A program made the translations under genes and the position numbers. From Desulfarculus baarsii DSM 2075 (GTDB taxonomy: Bacteria > Desulfobacterota > Desulfarculia > Desulfarculales > Desulfarculaceae): a stretch of DNA of 64,000 bases. Location of the stretch: positions 523,501 to 587,500 of the forward strand of contig NC_014365.1 in assembly GCF_000143965.1 (NCBI RefSeq), in the 5' to 3' direction. Positions 18,933 to 25,022 of this stretch are shown here, in pieces (the stretch's first letter is position 1; every line of letters begins with the position of its first letter). The notes beneath the pieces were generated by a model, which was not told the DNA's origin, ran no database searches, and saw nothing but the letters and a program-made list of their open reading frames with translations.

Positions 18933-19305
18933 CCCGGTTTGTTTTATGCGCTATCTATTTGAACAGCTTGTCGAAATTAAGCCACGATCCCGCGCCGCCG
19001 AACAGCCCACGCAGTTCCGCGTCATCCACCGAGCCGCCGCCCAGGGCCGACCACACCGCACGGCCGTTTTCCGTCAGCTCCATTGCCGGCGCGCGGTTTT
19101 TGCGCACGGCCAGGGTCAGCCCGCTGTCGTCGCCGTCCTTGGCCATGACGCTGGTCCAGCGCGGCGTCACGCCAAGGGCCAACTGGCCGTTATCGCGGCC
19201 GTTGTTCATGAACATCAACGAGCCAAAGTCGTGCTTGACCGCCAGGCCGATCTCGCCTTTGCCGGGGCCACCATTGATGGCCATGGCCGCCTGAACTTCA
19301 TTGGT
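18734..19305 (-). repeat. long inverted repeat IR1, right arm
   Basis: Reverse complement of 13048-13619. It covers the second B unit and the last third of paralogue C. Equal length and near identity over 572 bp make it a substrate for homologous recombination that would flip 13.6-18.7 kb. Confidence 0.85.
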
Positions 19306-19779
19306 ATTTAGAGAAAGAGAGGGGGCGTTTTCTGCGCAGGTCATATGTATGAGTGGAGCGGTGGTATTGGTGAAACCAAGTACAGAGCCTTTTTTCCTGC
19401 CAATCAAAAACATCCTTGGCCCGTCGTGATGGCCTGCTTTTATAGTAATCATTGGAGAAGTATTTTCGTCAAACAAAACAATAGCTGGCCCATCTTTTCT
19501 GGGGCTCAACACTATCTGATTTTTACCTTTTTCATCGCACAATAACACCATAGGCACGAAGTCTTCATCAAAAGCCAATGCCCCTCGAAGAACGCCGTTA
19601 TCATCAACCAAGCGAAAGCTTTGCGCCGTGATCACCCCCTCGGGGTCGGCGGCCACGCCGGGCCGCGCGCCAAGCTGCAACCAAACCAGCGCCATGGCCA
19701 GCAGCCCGGCCACGAACCAACGCGCGTTTTCCGATAACTCCAGGCGCTTCAGCGCATCCATGCCCCGCGAAATCGTCAT
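18955..19779 (-). CDS. exported beta-repeat protein, paralogue C
   Basis: 274 aa from ATG 19779. The N-terminus (MTISRGMDALKRLELSEN, then WFVAGLLAMALVWL) matches B. The C-terminus from TNEVQAAMAINGGPGKGE matches A. The middle (residues about 66-180) is the most divergent of the set: LRGALAFDEDFVPMVLLCDE, DGPAIVLFDENTSPMI, NTTAPLIHMTCAENAPS. The repeated 'DGP-hydrophobic-P-M' strand pattern is kept, so the fold is probably conserved while surface residues vary. It is orientated opposite to A and B. Function is unknown. Confidence 0.75.
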   Translation of the reverse strand: MTISRGMDALKRLELSENARWFVAGLLAMALVWLQLGARPGVAADPEGVITAQSFRLVDDNGVLRGALAFDEDFVPMVLLCDEKGKNQIVLSPRKDGPAIVLFDENTSPMITIKAGHHDGPRMFLIGRKKGSVLGFTNTTAPLIHMTCAENAPSLSLNTNEVQAAMAINGGPGKGEIGLAVKHDFGSLMFMNNGRDNGQLALGVTPRWTSVMAKDGDDSGLTLAVRKNRAPAMELTENGRAVWSALGGGSVDDAELRGLFGGAGSWLNFDKLFK

Positions 19780-19889
19780 TTTAGCTCTCCCGGTGTTTAG
19801 TTTTTGAGACAAGAGAAGAATAGAGGAAAGCCGGCCCGCCATGCACGCGGAAAGTGGCTTTCCTCCAAGATGGTCGTCAGGCTTGTTAT

Positions 19890-20714
19890 CTATTTGAACA
19901 GCTTGTCGAAATTAAGCCCCGAGCCCGCGCCGCCGAACAGCCCACGCAGTTCCGCGTCATCCACCGAGCCGCCGCCCAGGGCCGACCACACCGCACGGCC
20001 GTTTTCCGTCATCTCCATTGCCGGCGCGCGGTTTTTGCGCACGGCCAGGGTCAGCCCGCTGTCGTCGCCGTCCTTGGCCACGACGCTGGTCCAGCGCGGC
20101 GTCACGCCAAGGGCCAACTGGCCGTTATCCCGGCCGTTGTTCATGAACATCAACGAGCCAAAGTCGTGCTTGACCGCCAGGCCGATCTCGCCCTTGCCAG
20201 GGCCGCCACTGATCTGAATGACCGATTGATTGCCATGGGCCGCCATCGAAAGCACAGGACCATTAGCGCCGTTTCGCATATGCATCACGGGCGCGTTTGT
20301 ATTGGCCATGCCAATCACAGTGTCGGTTTTCTTGTTCATAAGCGAAATATACGAGCCAACTCCGTGCACACTTTTTATGAATGCCATGGGTTCCGTATTG
20401 GCATCCAGCAAATAAATTACGGGGCCTACTGGTTCAGCGCCCAGCATAAGCTGCTCTCTGCCGTTTGTGTCGCATAACAGCAACATTGGATATTCTTCTC
20501 GGCTGAAGCCCAACACGCCGCGCACCACGCCGTTATCATCAACCAAGCGAAAGCTTTGCGCCGTGATTACCCCCTCGGGGTTGGCGGCCACGCCGGGCCG
20601 CGCGCCAAGCTGCAACCAAACCAAGGCCATGGCCAGCAGCCCGGCCACGAACCAACGCGCGTTTTCCGATAACTCCAGGCGCTTCAGCGCATCCATGCCC
20701 CGCGAAGTCGTCAT
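19890..20714 (-). CDS. exported beta-repeat protein, paralogue D
   Basis: 274 aa from ATG 20714 (CGGGGGAGCTAAA before it). N- and C-terminal parts match B. The centre is distinct (NGREQLMLGAEPVGPVIYLL, HGVGSYISLMNKKTDTVIG, HGNQSVIQISGG). Gene B and gene D align end to end without gaps, in inverted orientation. Its 5' leader is also copied from B (or the reverse), except for a 72-bp expansion of a pyrimidine-rich tract about 90-180 bp upstream of the start. Paralogue C lies 110 bp downstream on the same strand. Confidence 0.75.
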   Translation of the reverse strand: MTTSRGMDALKRLELSENARWFVAGLLAMALVWLQLGARPGVAANPEGVITAQSFRLVDDNGVVRGVLGFSREEYPMLLLCDTNGREQLMLGAEPVGPVIYLLDANTEPMAFIKSVHGVGSYISLMNKKTDTVIGMANTNAPVMHMRNGANGPVLSMAAHGNQSVIQISGGPGKGEIGLAVKHDFGSLMFMNNGRDNGQLALGVTPRWTSVVAKDGDDSGLTLAVRKNRAPAMEMTENGRAVWSALGGGSVDDAELRGLFGGAGSGLNFDKLFK

Positions 20715-20805
20715 TTTAGCTCCCCCGGTGTTTAGTTTTTGAGACAAGATGAAGAATAGAGGAAAGCAGCGCCATCGTGCACGCATGAAATGACGATGCG
20801 CGGAA

Positions 20806-20894
20806 AAAGAGAAGAGAAGAAGAAGAGAAGAAGAAGAGAAGAGAGAAGAGAAGAAAAGAAAAGATTAAGAAGGGAAAAAGATGAAGAAGAAGCC
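20806..20894. repeat. AAG/AAGAG-type purine microsatellite upstream of paralogue D
   Basis: The plus strand is an almost pure purine run of GAAGA/GAGAA units for about 85 nt. The equivalent place upstream of paralogue B (about 13692-13712) has only a short remnant and is 72 bp shorter. Long homopurine mirror-like tracts can slip and can form triplex structures. Confidence 0.8.
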
Positions 20895-21552
20895 ATGCGG
20901 GGCGGGGAGGGGGCTCTTTACGCTAAACCGCCCCCTCGCCCGCCCCGCGCCCCACCCCACCCCCGCAAAGCAAGGTGGCCGACTTTTAGTTTCGTGTTTG
21001 TAGGTATGACGACCATAGGATCGGTCCTGAGCATTGCCGCGCCGCGAAGATTGTTGCCGGTTGCCGGTGGCGTTACTGGAAGCTGACGCGCGGGGCGCGC
21101 GCCAGCTACGGCCAAGGTTGGTTGCGCCCGGAAAAAGAAAAGATTTAAGAAAGAAGAAAGAAGAAAGAAGAAAGAAGAACAATAAGCTTCGTCGTCGCGG
21201 CTGCTTTGACAGCGGCCTCACACCGGGAGCTACGGAGGGTAGGTGTCATTGCGGCCTACTCGACCCGCCTTGCCTGGCCGGGCACCGGCCCCGCTCTGCC
21301 AGGCCAGGCACCGGCCCCGCTCTGCCAGGCCGGGCGCCGGCCCACCGGGAGCTACGGTCAAGGTTGGTTGCGCCCGGAAAAAGGAAAGAGTTAAGAGGGG
21401 AAAGGTGCTTTTGTTTATGCCATGAAATTGCGAAGCAATTTCATGGAATGCAAAGCAACAAGATTACCCACGCGGCCGCGCTGCGAAAAGACAATGTGCA
21501 TGGTTCGATTGCTCCGCAATCGAACCATGTGCTTTTCTTTTTGGAGGGGGGT
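20895..21552. other. gene-free region with degenerate satellite pieces and hairpins
   Basis: I see no credible gene. The part to ~20960 matches, inverted, the region before paralogue B. A second purine run (GAAAGAA units) lies at about 21127-21180. Partial satellite units (CACCGGGAGCTACGG, CTCGACCCGCCTTGCCTGGCCGGG) lie at about 21195-21360. Two perfect hairpins follow: CATGAAATTGC-gaa-GCAATTTCATG near 21421-21445, and GCATGGTTCGATTGC-tcc-GCAATCGAACCATG near 21499-21529. Confidence 0.6.
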
Positions 21553-21601
21553 GCGGGGGGAACCTTTTTCTTTTGTGCCAAAAGAAAAAGGTTCCCCCCG
21601 C
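21553..21601. terminator. 23-bp-arm palindrome, terminator-like, copy 1
   Basis: GCGGGGGGAACCTTTTTC continues to a 3-nt loop (TGC) and returns as the perfect complement: arms 21553-21575 and 21579-21601. It lies 6 nt past the tyrA stop. The same 49-bp element is found at 27810-27858. T-rich arms suit transcription termination in either direction. Confidence 0.65.
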
Positions 21602-21607
21602 GCGCGG

Positions 21608-22387
21608 CTACATGAAAGAGAAGTCCAGATATTTGATGAGGGCGTTTTCGTCGTTATCTTGGATGGCTTGGGTGATGTTGTCGATGGCTTGGCGCAGGGC
21701 TTGGGCAGGGGCGAGGGCGTGGGGGTTTTGGGTGGCGAGGTGGGCGTAGAGGCTGGCTGGCTGGGCGGCTTGATTTTGCAGCAGTTGGGCCAGGTGGTTG
21801 AACCATGGTCCGGCCATGGGCAGGATGGCCTTCAGGTTGATGTCGGAGTTAGCCAGGGTTTGGCCGAGGGCGGCCACGAGGATATGGCGCAGGCTTTGGA
21901 CGATGGCCATGAGTTTGTCGTGTTCGGTGGCGGTCAGGCTGACGACGTTGGCGTTTTGGGTGTGGAGGAAATTTTGCAGGCGTTCCAGCCAGGACTGGCC
22001 GCGGCCGGGGCAGAGGAAGACGGTTTGGCCGTCGAGGCCGTTGGCGGTTGGCCCGAACAGGGGGTGGCAGCCGACGACCTGGCCGCGGGCGTGGGCCAGC
22101 ATGGCTTGCAGGGGTGTTTCTTTTAGCGAGCAGAGGTCGACGACCAGGCCGTCTGGCCTGGTCAGGGGGCCCAGTTCGGCCATGACGGTGGTCATCTGGC
22201 CCACGGGCACGGCCAGGACGAGCACGTGGCAATTTTGGGCCAGGTCGCGTTCGGCCTGGGCGTGTCGGGAGGCGGCCACGCGCGCCCGACAGCCCAGGCC
22301 TTGCAGATAGTCAACCAGCCACCGGCCCATGCGGCCGCTGCCGCCGATTATGCCGATTTCAAAGTCGGCAAAGTCGGATTCCGCCAT
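21608..22387 (-). CDS. tyrA: prephenate dehydrogenase
   Basis: 259 aa. The N-terminal Rossmann loop is IGIIGGSGRMGRWLVDYL. CHPLFGPT, the substrate-site motif of the TyrA family (usually HPMFGP), and LCSLKETPLQAM follow. The helical C-terminal domain contains TEHDKLMAIVQSLRHI. It oxidatively decarboxylates prephenate to 4-hydroxyphenylpyruvate with NAD(P)+. There is no ACT or chorismate-mutase domain, so feedback control probably sits on the pathway's other enzymes and on the operon attenuator. It is the last gene of aroF-pheA-tyrA, 3 nt after the pheA stop. Confidence 0.9.
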   Translation of the reverse strand: MAESDFADFEIGIIGGSGRMGRWLVDYLQGLGCRARVAASRHAQAERDLAQNCHVLVLAVPVGQMTTVMAELGPLTRPDGLVVDLCSLKETPLQAMLAHARGQVVGCHPLFGPTANGLDGQTVFLCPGRGQSWLERLQNFLHTQNANVVSLTATEHDKLMAIVQSLRHILVAALGQTLANSDINLKAILPMAGPWFNHLAQLLQNQAAQPASLYAHLATQNPHALAPAQALRQAIDNITQAIQDNDENALIKYLDFSFM

Positions 22388-22390
22388 GGT

Positions 22391-23497
22391 TCAGACCGCC
22401 TGTTCGGCGCCGTTCCAGGCTTCTGGCTCGCCCATGGGATAGGAGCCGAGCACCTTGAGCAGGCGGGTTTCCTCGTCGAGGGTATTGATGACCTGGCGCA
22501 CCTGGGCGTCCTCGACGTGGCCGGCCATGTCGATGAAAAAGACATATTCCCAGGGCGTGTTTTTCAGCGGCCGCGACTCGATGCGCGTGAGGTTGATGCC
22601 GCTGTCGGCGAAGTGTTTGAGTGCGCTGAAGAGCATGCCTGGTTTGTGGTGGGTGACGAAAAGGATGCTGGTTTTGTCGTTGCCGGTGGGCGGGCATTTT
22701 TGCCGGCCGATGACGAAGAAGCGCGTGGTGTTGTGTGGGTTGTCCTGGATATCGATGGCCAGGGCGTTGAGTCCGCCTTGGCGGGCGGCCAGGATGGAGC
22801 CCACGGCGGCCGAGCCGTCTTCCTGGGCGGCTTTTTGGGCGGCGGCGGCGGTGGAGGTGCTTTCGATGAGGGTGGCCATGGGCATGTTGCGGGCCAGCCA
22901 GTTGCGGCACTGGTTGAGGGCCTGGGGGTGCGAGTAGACGCGCTGGATGCCTTCGATGGCCGCTTCCTTGCTCATCAGCACCTGCGAGATGCGGGCGTAG
23001 ATCTCGCCGCAGACGTTCAGGTCGCTTTCGAGGAAGAGGTCGAGGGTGACGCTGACCTGGCCTTCGCTGGAGTTTTCCACGGGCACCACACCGACCTGGG
23101 CGTGGCTGCGTTCGACTTCGTGAAAGACGTCGATGATGCTGCGATGGGGGGCGAACTCGCACGAGGAGCCGAAGTGGCGCATGGCCGCCTGGTGGCTGAA
23201 AGTGGTGGCCGGGCCGAGGAAGGCCACGCGCAGGGGGCGCTGGACGGCGCGGCAGGCCGAGATTATCTCGGCGAAGATGCCGCGCAACGACTGGCCGGAG
23301 AGCGGGCCTTGGTTGTGGCGCTCCAGGGCGTCGATGATGGCCTGTTCGCGCTCGGGGGCGAACTCGGGCAGGCCGCCGGCGTTTTTGGAGCGGCCGATGG
23401 CCATGGCGCAGAGGGCGCGCTCGTTGAGCAAGTCGACGATCTGGCGATCGATTTCATCAATGCGCTGGCGCTGTTGGTTGATCTGGTCAGCCACCAT
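22391..23497 (-). CDS. pheA: chorismate mutase / prephenate dehydratase
   Basis: 368 aa. ATG 23497 has AGGAG 9 nt upstream; the longer reading to 23623 has no domain in the extra part. The AroQ-type chorismate mutase helix begins QINQQRQRIDEIDRQIVDLL. The prephenate dehydratase domain starts about residue 90 (VAFLGPATTFSHQAAMRHFG) and contains NTTRFFVIG. The C-terminal ACT domain carries the phenylalanine-binding ESRP motif (LTRIESRPLKN). It converts chorismate to phenylpyruvate and is expected to be inhibited by Phe. Middle gene of the aromatic operon. Confidence 0.94.
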   Translation of the reverse strand: MVADQINQQRQRIDEIDRQIVDLLNERALCAMAIGRSKNAGGLPEFAPEREQAIIDALERHNQGPLSGQSLRGIFAEIISACRAVQRPLRVAFLGPATTFSHQAAMRHFGSSCEFAPHRSIIDVFHEVERSHAQVGVVPVENSSEGQVSVTLDLFLESDLNVCGEIYARISQVLMSKEAAIEGIQRVYSHPQALNQCRNWLARNMPMATLIESTSTAAAAQKAAQEDGSAAVGSILAARQGGLNALAIDIQDNPHNTTRFFVIGRQKCPPTGNDKTSILFVTHHKPGMLFSALKHFADSGINLTRIESRPLKNTPWEYVFFIDMAGHVEDAQVRQVINTLDEETRLLKVLGSYPMGEPEAWNGAEQAV

Positions 23498-23626
23498 GTC
23501 GTGGTTCTCCTGTCGCGGTGGATACACCGGCCGCAGATGGGCCGCTTTCTGGTTGGGTCGGCGGTTGCGGCCGCCGGCCAGGCCAAGGGTCAGGCCCGCG
23601 AAAAAAGGCGTCCTGTCGGTCATATC

Positions 23627-24517
23627 CTAGATGGTCCTTCCGCACATGGCGGCCATGCCGCGCAGTTGGGCCATCAGCTCGGCGAACTCCGAGGGATGCA
23701 GGGACTGTTCGCCGTCGCAGAGGGCGGCCTCGGGCCGGCAGTGCACCTCGACCATGATGCCGTCGGCGCCCACGGCCAGGGCGGCCTTGGCCATGGGGGC
23801 CACGTAACGGCGCTTGCCCACGGCGTGGCTGGGATCGACGATCACCGGCAGGTGTGTGCGCTCCTTGAGCACCGGCACCACCGACAGGTCGAGGGTGTTG
23901 CGCGTGGCCGTCTCGAAGGTGCGGATGCCTCTTTCGCAGAGGACCACGCTTTGGTTGCCGCCGTCAAGAATGTATTCGGCGCTCATGAGCAATTCGTCGA
24001 CGGTGGTCATCAGGCCGCGCTTTAGCAGCACCGGCTTGGAACTGCGGCCGACTTTTTTCAACAGCGAGAAGTTCTGGATGTTGCGCGCGCCGATCTGGAT
24101 CATGTCGGCTTGTTCTTCGAGCAGGGGCAGGTCTTCGGCGTCCATGAGCTCGGTGACGTAGGGCAGGCCCGTGGCCTTGCCGGCCAGGCCGAGGAGGGTC
24201 AGGCCGTTGGGCCCCAGGCCCTGGAAGCTGTAGGGCGAGGTGCGCGGTTTGTAGGCCCCGCCGCGCAGGATGGCCCCGCCGCCCTGGCGCACGGCCTGGG
24301 CCGTCTCGACCATCTGCTCCTCGCTTTCCACCGAGCACGGCCCGGCGATGACCACGAAGGCCCCGCCGCCGATGGCCACATCGCCCACCCGGACCACGGT
24401 GTCCTCGGGGTGCTGTTCCCGAGCGTGCAGTTTCCGGGGGGCGCGGGGTTTGCATGCCTCTGGGTCGATGACCGGCGTCATGGCCTGCTCCGTTCCGTTG
24501 ATTTTGGCCGCCAACAT
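23627..24517 (-). CDS. aroF: 3-deoxy-7-phosphoheptulonate (DAHP) synthase
   Basis: 296 aa from ATG 24517, with GGAGG 6 nt upstream. A longer frame runs through the attenuator terminator and is rejected. It is a type I-beta (KDO8P-synthase-like) enzyme: [62 protein letters not shown]. These contain the phosphoenolpyruvate/erythrose-4-phosphate site residues. It catalyses the first step of the shikimate pathway. The N-terminal ~60 residues may be a short regulatory extension; no separate ACT domain is seen. It leads the operon, and its expression is set by the Tyr/Phe leader upstream. Confidence 0.94.
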   Translation of the reverse strand: MLAAKINGTEQAMTPVIDPEACKPRAPRKLHAREQHPEDTVVRVGDVAIGGGAFVVIAGPCSVESEEQMVETAQAVRQGGGAILRGGAYKPRTSPYSFQGLGPNGLTLLGLAGKATGLPYVTELMDAEDLPLLEEQADMIQIGARNIQNFSLLKKVGRSSKPVLLKRGLMTTVDELLMSAEYILDGGNQSVVLCERGIRTFETATRNTLDLSVVPVLKERTHLPVIVDPSHAVGKRRYVAPMAKAALAVGADGIMVEVHCRPEAALCDGEQSLHPSEFAELMAQLRGMAAMCGRTI

Positions 24518-24529
24518 TTGTTTCCTCCA

Positions 24530-24578
24530 GATAAAAACGATTCGGGCCGTGGGGGATTTTTTGCTTCCCCACGGCCCG
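24530..24578 (-). terminator. attenuator terminator before aroF
   Basis: CGGGCCGTGGGG (24543-24554) pairs perfectly with CCCCACGGCCCG (24567-24578) around a 12-nt loop. On the minus strand the stem is followed by a U-rich stretch (GTTTTTATC) and then, within 20 nt, the aroF ribosome site. A terminator placed between leader peptide and first gene is the hallmark of transcription attenuation. Confidence 0.85.
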
Positions 24579-24591
24579 CTAAAAATTAAGA

Positions 24592-24689
24592 GGGCCATGG
24601 GTTCCGCCGGTTGGCGTCTGCCCATGGCCCTTGGTTTCGTTGCTTCGCGCTACTTAGGCGAGAACCTCCCTGGCCGGCGGGCAGACGCC
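24592..24689 (-). promoter_or_regulatory. alternative hairpins of the aro attenuator
   Basis: On the minus strand, in order: segment 1 GGCGTCTGCCC (24689-24679), just after the Tyr/Phe codons; segment 2 GGGCAGACGCC (24623-24613), an exact complement of 1, overlapping GGGCCATGGG (24630-24621); segment 3 CCCATGGCCC (24601-24592), an exact complement of the latter; segment 4, the 5' arm of the terminator (24578-24567), which can also pair with segment 3 with one G-U. Inferred switch: a ribosome stalled on Tyr/Phe codons leaves 1 free, 1:2 forms, and 3 then captures 4 so transcription continues. With no stall, 2:3 and the terminator form. Confidence 0.75.
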
Positions 24690-24776
24690 GGTAAAATAGA
24701 AATAGCTAAAGTAATAGACGCCCTTGAAGCCATTGGCCAGGCTCCGCGGCGCTGCTATTTCGGTTCTGCCCGTCAT
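24654..24776 (-). CDS. aro operon leader peptide (Tyr/Phe attenuator)
   Basis: A 40-aa open frame (ATG 24776 to TAA 24656) lies between the promoter and aroF. Residues 20-30 read VYYFSYFYFTG: four Tyr and four Phe among nine consecutive residues. This is far beyond chance and matches the two end products of the aroF-pheA-tyrA pathway. The stop falls just before the alternative hairpins. An in-frame TTG at 24785 has GAGG 5 nt upstream and may be the true start, adding three residues (MVI); the ATG itself has its nearest GAGG 14 nt away. The peptide acts through ribosome stalling and probably has no function of its own. It is too short to be picked up by normal gene calling. Confidence 0.85.
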   Translation of the reverse strand: MTGRTEIAAPRSLANGFKGVYYFSYFYFTGVCPPAREVLA

Positions 24777-24800
24777 GATTACCAAGAGATCCTCGTTTGA

Positions 24801-24839
24801 GTTGTTTTAAACTAAACAACAAGCGCCCTGGCTTGTCAA
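24801..24839 (-). promoter_or_regulatory. aro operon promoter with overlapping palindrome
   Basis: Reading minus: TTGACA (24839-24834), a 17-bp spacer, TTTAGT (24816-24811). Transcription would start near 24804, about 20-30 nt before the leader peptide. A 20-bp imperfect palindrome GTTGTTT-TAAACT-AAACAAC covers 24801-24820, over the -10 and the start site. It may be an operator for a repressor; which one is unknown. Confidence 0.65.
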
Positions 24840-24912
24840 GCGACAGATCATATTTTTTTAAGCGCCGCCCCGCCGGCCGCGCGTACAACAAGTGAACAAC
24901 CTTGCTTTTGGC

Positions 24913-24941
24913 TTGTTAGTCAATAGAGATAATGACATAAT
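24913..24941 (+). promoter_or_regulatory. candidate promoter of fdhA
   Basis: TTGTTA (24913-24918), 17-bp spacer, CATAAT (24936-24941). It is 82 bp before the fdhA start. The -10 matches 5 of 6, the -35 4 of 6. Confidence 0.4.
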
Positions 24942-25022
24942 TCACATGATATGCCGAAAATGACATGCCGCCGTCGGGTGGGTCGGTGGCGCGCGGTGTC
25001 ATAAAACTGCGAGCAATAAACT

